DNA of 64,000 nt from Phaeospirillum sp. (GTDB taxonomy: Bacteria; Pseudomonadota; Alphaproteobacteria; Rhodospirillales; Magnetospirillaceae), in assembly GCA_030824585.1 (NCBI GenBank), contig JAVBXM010000165.1:1-64000 (forward strand), given 5' to 3'. Under the pieces are notes generated by a model that saw only the letters and a list, made by a program, of their open reading frames with translations, had not been told where the DNA came from and searched no databases. A program made the position numbers and the translations under genes. Shown here one piece after another: positions 8,398 through 17,147 of this stretch; the stretch's first letter is position 1; each line of letters opens with the position of its first letter.

Positions 8398-9644
8398 GCA
8401 GCCTTCGCCTCACCATCCATCGCTCTGCCCACCAGATCGGCGGCAATTGCCTCGAACTGGCCACCAAGGACGGGCATCGCCTGATTCTGGATGCGGGGCG
8501 TCCGCTGGATGCCCCCGAGGGTCAGTCCACCGGCCTGCTGCCGCACAGTCTGGACATCGCCCAACCGGTGGACGGCATCCTGCTGTCCCACCCCCACCAG
8601 GACCATTACGGCCTGTTGAACGAATTGCCGGCTGACTGGCCGGTCCATTGCGGCCCGGCCTGTGAGACGCTGGTCAAGCTCACCGCCGGTATTTTCGGCA
8701 CCCCACCGGTCCAGCCCTTCCACCCCTGGACGAGCGGGGCAGCTTTCCAAATCGGCCCATTCAGCGTGACGCCACTGCTCACCGACCATTCTGCCTTCGA
8801 TGCCCATATGCTGCTGATCGAGGTGGCGGGGCGAAGGCTGCTCTATACCGGCGACTTCCGGCTGCACGGTCGCAAAGGCAAGCTGGTGCGGGCACTGATG
8901 GCGAGGCCACCCGTCGGCATCGACGCCCTGATCATGGAAGGGACCAATCTGGGCACTAACAAGCCCTGCGTCACCGAGGACGAGTTGGAGACGCGATTCG
9001 TCCAGTTGTTCCACCGTACCCCCGGCCGGGTCTTCGTCGCCTGGTCGGCCCAGAACATCGACCGCACCGTCACCTTGTACCGCGCCTGCCTCAAGGCCGG
9101 GCGGACCCTGGTGGTCGATCTCTACACCGCCGAGGTGATGGACAGGCTGGCCGGGTTCGGTCGTCTGCCGAGACCAGGCTGGCGCAACCTCACGGTCGTG
9201 ATCACCAGCGCCTTCGCCCGCATGTACCGGAAGACCGGCCGCGAGGATTTTGTCAGCCGCATGGCCCGGCACGGCATCGCTGCCGACGGGCTGGCGGATG
9301 AACCGTCGCGTTGGGTGATCATGACCCGGCCCTCGCTGATGCACGATTACAAGCGCAAGGGCGTGGTCCCCACGCCTGAGGATTCCTGGTGCTGGTCGCT
9401 GTGGCACGGCTATCTCGATAACGAGGACGGTCGCACGGTGCGGGCGTGGTTCGAGGAAGCCGGATGTCCCGCCACCCACATCCATTCCAGCGGTCACGCC
9501 TCACCCGCCGATCTCCATCGCTTCGCCACCAGCATGGCGGCCAAGGCCATCATCCCCATTCACGGCACCGCCTGGGATGGCGAGGCGGCCACCGTATTCC
9601 CCAATCTTCGGAGATTGCACGATGCTACGTCGCTGGTCCTATGA
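8394..9644 (+). CDS. MBL-fold hydrolase, RNase J/CPSF-like
   Basis: A 416-residue metallo-beta-lactamase-fold protein of the beta-CASP/exonuclease type. SHPHQDHYG is the HxHxDH metal motif, LLTDHS and YTGDFRLHGRKG supply further ligands, and the C-terminus has SSGHASPADL and IIPIHGT as in RNA-processing beta-CASP enzymes. It probably cleaves nucleic acid. It is coupled to the nuclease-like gene upstream (4-base overlap) and to a small gene downstream. Within this prophage-like region the set may be a defence or counter-defence cargo, which is inference. Confidence 0.82.
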   Translation: MSSLRLTIHRSAHQIGGNCLELATKDGHRLILDAGRPLDAPEGQSTGLLPHSLDIAQPVDGILLSHPHQDHYGLLNELPADWPVHCGPACETLVKLTAGIFGTPPVQPFHPWTSGAAFQIGPFSVTPLLTDHSAFDAHMLLIEVAGRRLLYTGDFRLHGRKGKLVRALMARPPVGIDALIMEGTNLGTNKPCVTEDELETRFVQLFHRTPGRVFVAWSAQNIDRTVTLYRACLKAGRTLVVDLYTAEVMDRLAGFGRLPRPGWRNLTVVITSAFARMYRKTGREDFVSRMARHGIAADGLADEPSRWVIMTRPSLMHDYKRKGVVPTPEDSWCWSLWHGYLDNEDGRTVRAWFEEAGCPATHIHSSGHASPADLHRFATSMAAKAIIPIHGTAWDGEAATVFPNLRRLHDATSLVL

Positions 9645-9996
9645 CTCCAGGCCTTCCATGCTGAGATCGGCGCTTCAGGTCTGGGCGCAACGGGATGCCG
9701 AGGCCTATTTGCGTATCCGCCAAAGGCACTGGGTCGCCCGCTCCATTCGCTATGCCAGGGGCAGAGGTGACGATCTGGGCCGCCAATACGGCTTTGCTCC
9801 CTGCGGCCACGGCTTCTGGCAACCTCGGTCGGTGAGTGGAGAGCGACTCGCCCTGTGCCGACGAGTCGCTCTCTTTCTTCGATCTTTAGACGCGCAGATC
9901 ATCACCGCCGCCGAATTGGCGGCATCCGAGGCGGCCCTTGAGGATTCCGCATGGGATGCGGTGTCCACGGCCTCCCCATGCCAGGACGGCCGCTGA
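9622..9996 (+). CDS. Small unknown protein of the MBL-fold operon
   Basis: A 124-residue basic protein starting at ATG 9622, inside the end of the MBL gene, with GGAG at a good distance. It contains an Arg-rich stretch (RQRHWVARSIRYARGRGDD) and no known motif. Its 3' end overlaps the convergent terminase gene by about 95 bases, so either the gene or its extent could be wrong. Confidence 0.45.
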   Translation: MLRRWSYDSRPSMLRSALQVWAQRDAEAYLRIRQRHWVARSIRYARGRGDDLGRQYGFAPCGHGFWQPRSVSGERLALCRRVALFLRSLDAQIITAAELAASEAALEDSAWDAVSTASPCQDGR

Positions 9997-11416
9997 CCGT
10001 CGGGGCAAGGCCAGACGCCAACATCGGCGGGTGGCGTGGCCGATCCGGGGCTGCCACCCAGCCCAGGTATTGAGTCAGGGCATCAACCTGATCATCGTGG
10101 CTGCCTCCAGGAAAGGCGCAGAGCTCGGACAGAAAAGCGTCCATCCAGCCCCTGGAGGAGTCCGGCAGCAGTACCATTCCGCTGCTGATCATAAAGAGGA
10201 CTGCCTCCAGCCTTTCCACCTTGCTCCGAGTTGGCCGCGGAATCGCCACCACCGGCAGGCGCTTTTCACGAAGGATCTCGATCAGCGACGATCCCAAGGC
10301 GGCATCCTCCACCAGGATGCTGGCCGGGTGGTGTTGTGCGCATAGGCGGAGCATGTCCTCGCGCAACTCGATGATCCCAGCCCGTTTGCGCAGGATGTCG
10401 ATCAGGTAGTGATTGGCGCCGTCGGTCCGAAACACCAGGGCAGAGGAAAAGCTGGAGGTCTCGCCGACCGTTTGTCCGCAATCGCACGAGATGATCACCC
10501 GGTGTGCGGCATGCGGAATCTGGCCGTAACGCTGAAACCACTCCGCTTTGACGATGCCGCCATCCAGCCTGACGGGCGCTTGTTGGTATTGCGCCTGGAA
10601 GACATGGGCCGGCAGATCCTGCTTCAGTCGCTCCACCTGCTCGGGAGGATAGGAGCCAGGATCAATGATGTCGCCCTCCGGCCGCTGCCATTCGAAGGTG
10701 CCGACGTCGTAGATGATGTTGCCCTCGGCCACCAAGGGAACGACAAGATGCTGAAACCCCGATCGCTCCTTCAGGTGGCCACAGAGATCGTCCCAGTGGA
10801 GGCGCTGCGCGACGATGACAATTCGCCCCTCGGCCTGGCTGTTGAGCCGTGAGGCGATCTTGCCATCGAACAAATTATTCACTTTTGAGCGCTCCACTTC
10901 GGAGTGGACGTCACCGGCATCGATGGGGTCATCGATGATGATGACATCTGCGCCATGTCCGGTCAGGCCACTGGTCATGGAGGCGGCGAAGACGCCGCCC
11001 CCTTCCGTGGTCTTGAACTGCATCTTTTCCGCCGCATCGATACGCAGCCGGGTGGACGGAAACATTTCCTGAAACCAGTCCGATCGCAGAATCTGGCGGC
11101 AGCGGTCGGCCAGATCCTGGACCAGGCGCAGGTCGTGGCAGACCAAGGCAATCCGGATACCGGGGTCATTGGCCAACAGCCACGCCGGAAAGCAGACCGA
11201 CGAGATAAACGACTTCAATGTCCGCGGCGGCTGGTTGATCACCTGGCGGCGAACCCGTCCCGCGGCTACCTCTTCCAGGGTCGCGCAGATCAGGCGGGTG
11301 GCCTGGGTCTGACGAAACACCTCCGAGGGTTCCAGCCGCTCGAAGGCCAACTGGACGAAGGAGTACAACTGCCGCCGCAGGATGGCCGCCAGAACGCGAT
11401 AGTTGGGGTCAGTCAT
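9902..11416 (-). CDS. Phage terminase large subunit
   Basis: A 504-residue packaging motor. The ATPase part has a Walker A variant NQPPRTLKSF and Walker B DVIIIDDPID; the C-terminal RNase H-like nuclease has ISCDCGQTVGETSSFSSA, an ILVEDAALG strand and DDQVDAL. Start at ATG 11416 has AAGGAG 8 bases upstream. The preceding gene (DUF5681) overlaps the start. No portal, capsid or tail genes remain in the window, so this is a prophage or transducing-agent remnant. Confidence 0.9.
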   Translation of the reverse strand: MTDPNYRVLAAILRRQLYSFVQLAFERLEPSEVFRQTQATRLICATLEEVAAGRVRRQVINQPPRTLKSFISSVCFPAWLLANDPGIRIALVCHDLRLVQDLADRCRQILRSDWFQEMFPSTRLRIDAAEKMQFKTTEGGGVFAASMTSGLTGHGADVIIIDDPIDAGDVHSEVERSKVNNLFDGKIASRLNSQAEGRIVIVAQRLHWDDLCGHLKERSGFQHLVVPLVAEGNIIYDVGTFEWQRPEGDIIDPGSYPPEQVERLKQDLPAHVFQAQYQQAPVRLDGGIVKAEWFQRYGQIPHAAHRVIISCDCGQTVGETSSFSSALVFRTDGANHYLIDILRKRAGIIELREDMLRLCAQHHPASILVEDAALGSSLIEILREKRLPVVAIPRPTRSKVERLEAVLFMISSGMVLLPDSSRGWMDAFLSELCAFPGGSHDDQVDALTQYLGWVAAPDRPRHPPMLASGLAPTVSGRPGMGRPWTPHPMRNPQGPPRMPPIRRR

Positions 11417-11813
11417 GGCCGGTCTCCTTGTCCAAGATGGTGGTGACACCGTGCATCTGGAGGAATTCGTCCAGAATGGCTTCCTCGGTTTGCGATAATG
11501 GCTTGCTGTCCGTTTGGGTGATTTCCGGTGTTATGTGCTTGTCCACCAGAGTGATGAGCAGGGCGACAGCACGGACATCCCCCTTCAGTGCCTTGGCCAT
11601 CAAGGCCTTGAGCATGGCCCTTTGCTTGGGGATCGAACGTTCTCGATCGCCCTCGCGAACTCGAATCCGTTCGCCCAGCTCCTCCTCGAGGTCAGTCTTG
11701 AGATTGGGCGTCCCCTTGGTCCTCCCCTTGGGGTTTCCGGACTGGCCGGGCTGGAAACGGCTATGGGTCGGCGGCTTGCCATAGCCGACCTCGTAATCTT
11801 TCTTCTTTGTCAT
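11409..11813 (-). CDS. DUF5681 domain phage-associated protein
   Basis: A 134-residue protein starting with the DUF5681 signature KPPTHSRFQPGQSGNPKGR, a basic and probably DNA-binding tail, followed by a helical acidic region. Genes of this family often sit directly before terminases and may act as a small-terminase-like subunit; that role is inferred. It overlaps the terminase start by 8 bases and follows the methyltransferase gene by 3 bases, forming one operon. Confidence 0.85.
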   Translation of the reverse strand: MTKKKDYEVGYGKPPTHSRFQPGQSGNPKGRTKGTPNLKTDLEEELGERIRVREGDRERSIPKQRAMLKALMAKALKGDVRAVALLITLVDKHITPEITQTDSKPLSQTEEAILDEFLQMHGVTTILDKETGHD

Positions 11814-11816
11814 GGC

Positions 11817-13166
11817 TCAGCCCTCCTCGCTTGGAGAGGTGGCTGGCGTGGTAGCTGCAGCCTCAGCCAGGGCTTGCGCCTCCCGCTGCTCGAAGCTCTC
11901 GCCGGTGGCCTCCAGAACCGCGGTGCCACCGGTATGGTCCATCCAGCGGCGGACGATCAGGTCGCAATAGAGAGGATCGAACTCGACGCCACAGCATCGG
12001 CGGCCGGTACTCTCGGCGGCGATCAGCGTCGTGCCGGAGCCCAGGAACGGGTCGAGGACGATGCCACCACGGTGCGACACGTCCTTGACGGCATCGGTCA
12101 CCAGGGCCACCGGCTTGACGGTGGGGTGAAGTTTGAGCAGGTCGTCACGCTCCCGGCCGACCACATTCATCCCTCGGTAGGTCCACAGATTGGAACGCGA
12201 GCGTCCCTTCTTTCCGAGTTCAAAATTGTTGATGTGAGGGGCAGAGCCCTTCTTCACCGCCAGAACCATCTCGTGTTGCGACCTATAGAACGTCCCCATA
12301 CCGGCGTTGGTCTTGGCCCAGACACAGAGGTTCAACGGGGTCAATTCGGCCTGATCCACCGCCGAGAACAGTTCCGGCAGGTGTTTCCAATCCATGCAGG
12401 CGAACAACACCGCCCCGTCGGCCATCACGGGAAGGGCCGCCGTCAGGAAGCCCGTAAGGAAGGCTGTGAATTGCTCCCGCGACATTTCGCCGGACGCCAT
12501 GGCGAACTCGCGGTGCCGCTGGCTGCCCAATCCGGAGACATGTCCGTCGATCCGGACGTTATAGGGCGGATCGGTGAACATCATCTGGGCGGCCTCGGTG
12601 CCCATCAACTTGGCGATCACTGCCCGGTCCCTGGCATCGCCGCAGATCACGCGGTGGCGGCCCAAAACCCAGAGGTCACCAGGGCGACTGACGGAAATTG
12701 CCATTGGATCAACGATCGGCGGGGCATCCTCGACCACCGCACTGCCTGGCTCGTCGAGGGAAAGGGTCATATCAATTTCCACCTGGTCGAACGCGGTGAA
12801 ACTGAGATCGAACCCGATCTCCAGGAGTTCGGTGAACTCGACCTTCAACCTTTCATCGTCCCACTTCGCCTCCTGCGGGAGGCGGTTGAGCGCCAGACGT
12901 AGCGCCCTGATCTCGGCGGTATCGCGGTTGCGGACGGTGACGGTCGCCACCTCGTCGTAGCCGAGTTTCTGCAATTCTTCGACGATGAGATGGCCGTCGA
13001 CGATGACGCCGTCCGGGTCGATGATGATGGGCACCACCTGGCCGAAGCGCTCCAGAAGTTTGCGTGCTTTCTGGCGTTGAGCCCGGTCGTGGACACGGGC
13101 GGAGTTGGTGTAGGGCTTGAGGTCCGTAATTTTGTTGTAGGTAATCTCGAGGGTATTTGGCAGCAT
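11817..13166 (-). CDS. DNA methyltransferase with N-terminal ParB-like domain
   Basis: A 449-residue protein. Residues about 10-90 form a ParB/Srx-like domain (LKPYTNSARVHD, DGVIVDGHLIVEELQKLGY). The methyltransferase domain has TDPPYNV (motif IV, DPPY) before LDPFLGSGTTLIAAE (SAM-binding motif I), the order of beta-class N6-adenine or N4-cytosine enzymes. No restriction partner is adjacent, so it is a phage-type solitary methylase that may protect element DNA. It is the first gene of the methylase-DUF5681-terminase operon. Confidence 0.9.
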   Translation of the reverse strand: MLPNTLEITYNKITDLKPYTNSARVHDRAQRQKARKLLERFGQVVPIIIDPDGVIVDGHLIVEELQKLGYDEVATVTVRNRDTAEIRALRLALNRLPQEAKWDDERLKVEFTELLEIGFDLSFTAFDQVEIDMTLSLDEPGSAVVEDAPPIVDPMAISVSRPGDLWVLGRHRVICGDARDRAVIAKLMGTEAAQMMFTDPPYNVRIDGHVSGLGSQRHREFAMASGEMSREQFTAFLTGFLTAALPVMADGAVLFACMDWKHLPELFSAVDQAELTPLNLCVWAKTNAGMGTFYRSQHEMVLAVKKGSAPHINNFELGKKGRSRSNLWTYRGMNVVGRERDDLLKLHPTVKPVALVTDAVKDVSHRGGIVLDPFLGSGTTLIAAESTGRRCCGVEFDPLYCDLIVRRWMDHTGGTAVLEATGESFEQREAQALAEAAATTPATSPSEEG

Positions 13167-13424
13167 GTTCGCCTCACACAGGAAGGTGGGGCCTGGTCAG
13201 GAGATCTCTTGGCCCCAACCGCCTTGATGGGACTTTTTTAAACTTCTCCGGCAGGTCACACAGAAAAAGCGGCTATATGCTGAGATATAAGTTGAATAAC
13301 ACTTTGATTTTCTGCCTTTAGCTGCAATTTGCGCCATTGCGGTAGATTTACTGACATTTCAATGCGTTCATAACGGACGCATTGCGAAATTTTTTGTGGA
13401 CTTCCTGCGGCTACGAAGCTGTCT

Positions 13425-13883
13425 GTGAACCGAACTACCCAGACTGGATATGGGGGAGCTTTGGTTCTATCCGTCACCGAGATCGAAAATCCGAAGGCTG
13501 ATACTGAACCCCATGTTGGGTTCTTCTGGTTCGTCCCGGAAACCGGGGTCTGGCATCTGGTCGCCGATCGTATCCCGTTGGCTGAGGCCGAACCCTATGG
13601 TGATTGTCGCACCCATCCCGGCGGCCATTACGACCTATGGACCGAGTTGGCGGGCAAAGGGCAGTCCTGGCTCAAGGCCAACGGCTTTCCCACCCTCATC
13701 GCCTCCAGCGAATACGAGGCACATCCCCGCGGCCGGGTGGTCTACGACACTGTCTCGAAAGGCTTTGTCATTTACCTCGACCCCCGCATTTCCGCTCCGC
13801 GATTCCGTGCATGTCTGGTGGCGGCCTTCGGCCTCACGGGACGGAGGTTGGCCTTTCGCCGCGACGCCCATTACCAACCGTAG
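13425..13883 (+). CDS. Conserved-looking unknown protein
   Basis: About 152 residues with regular coding character (FFWFVPETGVWHLVADRIP, PHPGGHYDLW-like stretch, RVVYDTVSKGFVIYLDPRI). I do not recognise the family. The start is a GTG at 13425 without a clear ribosome binding site; a later TTG at 13461 has GGGGGAG but too close. It lies downstream of an AT-richer intergenic stretch shared with the divergent methylase gene. Confidence 0.5.
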   Translation: MNRTTQTGYGGALVLSVTEIENPKADTEPHVGFFWFVPETGVWHLVADRIPLAEAEPYGDCRTHPGGHYDLWTELAGKGQSWLKANGFPTLIASSEYEAHPRGRVVYDTVSKGFVIYLDPRISAPRFRACLVAAFGLTGRRLAFRRDAHYQP

Positions 13884-13911
13884 GGAGAGACCCACAGCCT
13901 CTCAGCATGGC

Positions 13912-14274
13912 ATGCAGGCCCTGCCGGGCATCAGGACGGGAAGCAAGTCAATAGCAATCAATCAATTGGATGAATTTCGCAAGGCGATGGAGGGAGGCCC
14001 CGCCGGAATGGTTCCCACCGACCACACTGGTGGGATCGAGAGCCAATTGCTCAGGTTCTGGGGCTGTTTCACAGGCACAGCCCAGGGAGGTATGACCGCC
14101 GACAAAGTTTTGACACGGACAGAGCGCATGCAGTGGCAGCCGCCGGCCTTGAGCTTTGATATCGAGCGCCATGGCGGAACGGTGATGGGATCAGTCTACG
14201 CCGAAATCCAGACCTGGACGTTTGATCTCTCGAATGGCCGCGCCAATGTCGCATTAGGATCAAAACCCAATTAA
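13912..14274 (+). CDS. Small unknown protein
   Basis: About 120 residues from ATG 13912. The C-terminal half (WQPPALSFDIERHGGTVMGS, then EIQTWTFDL) looks like a folded domain, but I cannot assign a family. The start is uncertain and no strong ribosome binding site is seen. It ends 25 bases before the IS5-type element. Confidence 0.45.
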   Translation: MQALPGIRTGSKSIAINQLDEFRKAMEGGPAGMVPTDHTGGIESQLLRFWGCFTGTAQGGMTADKVLTRTERMQWQPPALSFDIERHGGTVMGSVYAEIQTWTFDLSNGRANVALGSKPN

Positions 14275-14350
14275 CATATTGATTTGGCGTGTCTGCCGTG
14301 ATTCAAGATTCCGAACATTGGAGCTTGGATCATGGCAGGCGAGTTTTAGC

Positions 14351-14374
14351 TAGAGCGTTCTGCGAATAGGTTGA
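14351..14374 (+). repeat. IS630 left inverted repeat
   Basis: Begins TAGAGCGTTCTGCG and ends TAGGTTGA. It matches the complement of 15386-15409 at 20 of 24 positions. Confidence 0.88.
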
Positions 14375-14446
14375 ATCGAAAAGAGGATTCCTCTGGGAGC
14401 GAAAATCTGATTCAACATGTCAGCTGGGACAGGAGGCCAGCATGGT

Positions 14447-15394
14447 ATGGCGAAATCGTACTCACAGGATTTGCGGGAACGGGTGATCAAGGCCGTCACG
14501 TAAGAGCGGATGAGCCGGCGGGCGGCGGCGAAACGGTTTGACGTGAGCGAGTCTTCGGCGGTCAAGTGGCTCCAGGCCTATGAGCGGGAGAACCGCCTTT
14601 GTCCGCTCGGAACGGGCGGGCATCGCCGGTCGAAGACGAAGCCGGAGCGGGACTGGCTATTGGCGGTGATTGCCACCGACCCCGGGATCACGCTTGAGGC
14701 CCTTTCGGTTCGGTTCTTTTCCGAACGTGGCGTGACGGCGGACACCAGCATGCTGTCGCGATTTTTTCAGTCCGCGAATATCAGCTTCAAAAAAAGCGTG
14801 CTGCCGAGCGAGCAGGATAGGCCGGACATCGCTCGATGCCGGGAGCAGTGGAAAAAGTATCAAGGCCGGATTGATCCGACCCGCCTGGTCTTTATCGACG
14901 AAACCTGGGCCAAGACCAACATGGTCTGGACCCACGGTCGTTGCGCCAAGGGAACTCGGCTGCGCAGCAAGGCGCCCTACGGCCATTGGAAGACCCTGAC
15001 CTTCTTGGCAGCGTTAAGCCATGACCGGATCGACGCACCGTGCATCTTCGATGGCCCCATCAACGGCGAGCGATTCCTCGCCTATGTCGAGCAGTTTCTG
15101 GTCCCCACCCTTGCCCCCGGCGACATCGTCGTTCTGGACAACCTCGGCTCCCACAAGAGCCCCGCCGTCCGCAAGGCGATCCGGGGCGCAGGTGCCAAGC
15201 TGTTCTTCTTGCCGCCCTATAGCCCCGACCTCAATCCCATCGAGCAGGTTTTCTCCAAGCTCAAGGGCCTGCTGCGCAAGGCGGCAGAGCGAACCGTCCA
15301 GGCGACTTGGCGCCGTATCGGCGATCTCCTCGACGAGTTCAGGCGAGACGAATGCGCAAACTACCTGCTGAATGCCGGATATGCGTCAACCTAA
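14447..15394 (+). pseudogene. IS630 transposase with premature stop
   Basis: The DDE transposase reads MAKSYSQDLRERVIKAVT, then TAA at codon 19, then continues in the same frame with ERMSRRAAAKRFDVS, the usual N-terminal HTH. The catalytic residues are present: LVFIDETWAK, IVVLDNLGSHKS and LPPYSPDLNPIEQVFSKLK. Translation could restart at ATG 14510 (294 residues) with a clipped HTH. The nonsense change (one base from CAA Gln) probably inactivates it, though readthrough or reinitiation cannot be excluded. Confidence 0.85.
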
Positions 15395-15409
15395 TAGCAA
15401 AATGCTCTA
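15386..15409 (-). repeat. IS630 right inverted repeat
   Basis: Read on the minus strand it begins TAGAGCATTTTGCT and ends TAGGTTGA, mirroring the left end. It contains the transposase stop codon region (stop at 15392-15394). Confidence 0.88.
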
Positions 15410-16140
15410 AGCGATCAGCAATGGTCTGCGATTGAACCACACCTTCCCCGCAATCGGCCCGGAGCACGTCGGGTTGATGATCGTCGGGTGCTGAGCGGGA
15501 TCATCCACGTCCTGAAATCCGGGTGCCGTTGGCAAGATTGCCCAGCGGCCTACGGTCCCCCGACAACCATCTATAACGGGTTCCATCGCTGGTCCGGTCG
15601 AGGACTGTGGCAGCGCTTGTTTCAGGCGCTCGTCGTCGTCACGCCCGACGACGTGCAGATGATCGACAGCACCACCGCCAAGGTGCGCCGCTCTGCCGGT
15701 GGCGGAAAAGGGGGGCGGCGGCGCAGGCGATTGGTCGGTCGCGGGGCGGACGCACCACCAAAATCCGTGCCGTCGTCGATGGCCGCGGACGCCCCATCGC
15801 TTTCGAAATAACGGCAGGGCAACTCGGAGACGTCCGAGCGGCGGCGGCTCTCTTGGCGCCGCTGCCGCCGGGACGGCTGTGTGCCGCCGATACCGCCTAC
15901 GACAGCAATGGCCTGCGTCAGTTTCTGGTCGAGCGCGGCACTTTGCCGGTAATCCCGAACAATCCGACGCGGAAACGCTTCCACCCCTTCGATCCTATCG
16001 CCTACAGGCAGCGCAATCTCATCGAGCGCATGTTCTGTCGACTCAAGGACTTCCGCCGCATCGCTACCCGCTATGACAAGCTGGCCGCCAACTTCGCCGC
16101 AGCCGTTGCGCTGGCGGCCATCGTCATCTGGTGGGTCTGA
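15407..16140 (+). pseudogene. IS5-type transposase, 5' end split off by IS630 and needing a frameshift
   Basis: From codon CTA (15407) it reads LSDQQWSAIEPHLPRNRPG, the normal N-terminus of IS427-group transposases. The first codons (ATG GCA GGC GAG TTT TAG C) lie upstream of the IS630 at 14332-14350. DDE residues are in MIDSTTAK, AADTAYDS and RNLIERMFCRLKDFRR. The first part and the catalytic C-terminus are in different frames, joined near an A4G6 run (about 15708), the type of slippery site these elements use for programmed frameshifting. The split and the stop make it non-functional. Confidence 0.82.
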
Positions 16141-16352
16141 TTGAGTCTTGTACCTAGGGCGGCGTCGCCTGTTACGCCGTCGGGCTCTTCCGCTGGCGGG
16201 GGCTTGAAAGCGACGCAATCGCGTGCGCATGCTCCCCCCCTCGGCTACACTGTCCGAGCCTGGGCCGAGCTCTCTCATCTTAGGCGCTCCTGCGTTCGTC
16301 GTTTCTACGATATGGCCAATGTGTTCAGCACTGATTTTTGGGGCATACCCGC

Positions 16353-17111
16353 ATGACGGAAAATGATCGTGATTTTGTTGCGGCTTTGGAAAAGGGGCTC
16401 CTGGTCATTGAGTCTTTCGACCGATCCCATGCGAAACAAACGCTGAGTGAGGTCGCTCGCCATACTGGGATGACCCGCGCGGCGGCACGGCGCTATCTCC
16501 TGACATTGGTCCGGTTGGGGTATGCGGAGAGCGATGGCAAGCTTTTCTGGCTGGTTCCAAAAGTGCTTTCCCTGGGCTATGCCCTGCTGGCGTCGATCCC
16601 GTTTCCAAAATTGGCACAGCCGATCTTGGATGAAATTAGCAATCGTACGGGCGAAGTCGCCTCCCTGGCCGTCCGGGAAGGGCATAACGTGATGTTTATC
16701 GCCCATACCACCAGTCACCGCCTCGTTTCGGCGCAGGCCGGAATCGGCATGCGCATCCCCATGTACTGTTCCGCCGCCGGAAAGGCGATCATGGCGAGCA
16801 TGTCCGATGACGACATCCGGGATGTCCTGACGACCGGGTCGTTTCCCAAGCTCACCCCCAACACCAAGACGACGTACGACGAGCTTTGGGACGAGATGAT
16901 GAAAATTCGGGCCAATGGCTATGCCATCAGCAACGAGGAATTGGAAATCGGCTTGCTCTCCATGAGCACTCCGATCCCGAACGCGCAAGAGCAGGTCAAT
17001 CTGTCCATTACCGTGAGCATGCATGCTGGGCGCATGACGATTGGCCAAATGGTAACGAACGTTCTTCCCCACTTGCAGGAAGGACGAAAAAAGCTGATGT
17101 CCATGCTGTGA
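16353..17111 (+). CDS. IclR-family regulator 1 (PcaR/PobR-like)
   Basis: A 252-residue IclR protein. The N-terminal winged helix contains LSEVARHTGMTRAAARRYLLTL; the effector-binding domain ends with IGLLSMSTPIPNAQEQ and a typical amphipathic helix. It is most similar by eye to IclR 2 at 26298 (both contain an FxxALEKGLLVIE opening and GKLFWL). Relatives control aromatic-acid genes such as pca and pob. ATG 16353 is chosen over a TTG at 16338 because it aligns with the paralogue. It converges on the acyl-CoA dehydrogenase. Confidence 0.9.
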   Translation: MTENDRDFVAALEKGLLVIESFDRSHAKQTLSEVARHTGMTRAAARRYLLTLVRLGYAESDGKLFWLVPKVLSLGYALLASIPFPKLAQPILDEISNRTGEVASLAVREGHNVMFIAHTTSHRLVSAQAGIGMRIPMYCSAAGKAIMASMSDDDIRDVLTTGSFPKLTPNTKTTYDELWDEMMKIRANGYAISNEELEIGLLSMSTPIPNAQEQVNLSITVSMHAGRMTIGQMVTNVLPHLQEGRKKLMSML

Positions 17112-17147
17112 CCCCGCCCGGACGAAAAAGGGGCGCCATGGACAGGA

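Larger units (their letters stand above)
14351..15409 (+). mobile_element. IS630-family element
   Basis: A 1059-bp element bounded by 24-bp imperfect inverted repeats (14351-14374 and 15386-15409, 4 mismatches) whose outermost bases are TA, the target dinucleotide that IS630 elements duplicate. It sits in codon CTA of the outer IS5-type transposase. One transposase gene in the same direction fills it. Confidence 0.9.
14300..16147 (+). mobile_element. IS5-type (IS427-like) element interrupted by IS630
   Basis: The outer element is defined by a split transposase gene (start at 14332, remainder from 15407). Imperfect ends GATTCAAG near 14300 and the complement of TTGAGTC near 16141-16147 suggest its borders; no clear target duplication is visible, so the ends are approximate. 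Removing the IS630 insert plus one TA copy restores the expected reading frame except for one stop codon. Confidence 0.7.

Noticed and set aside
13256..13477. Short minus-strand frame between the methylase and the unknown gene
   Set aside because: No ribosome binding site, no recognisable domain, and it overlaps the better-supported plus-strand frame.
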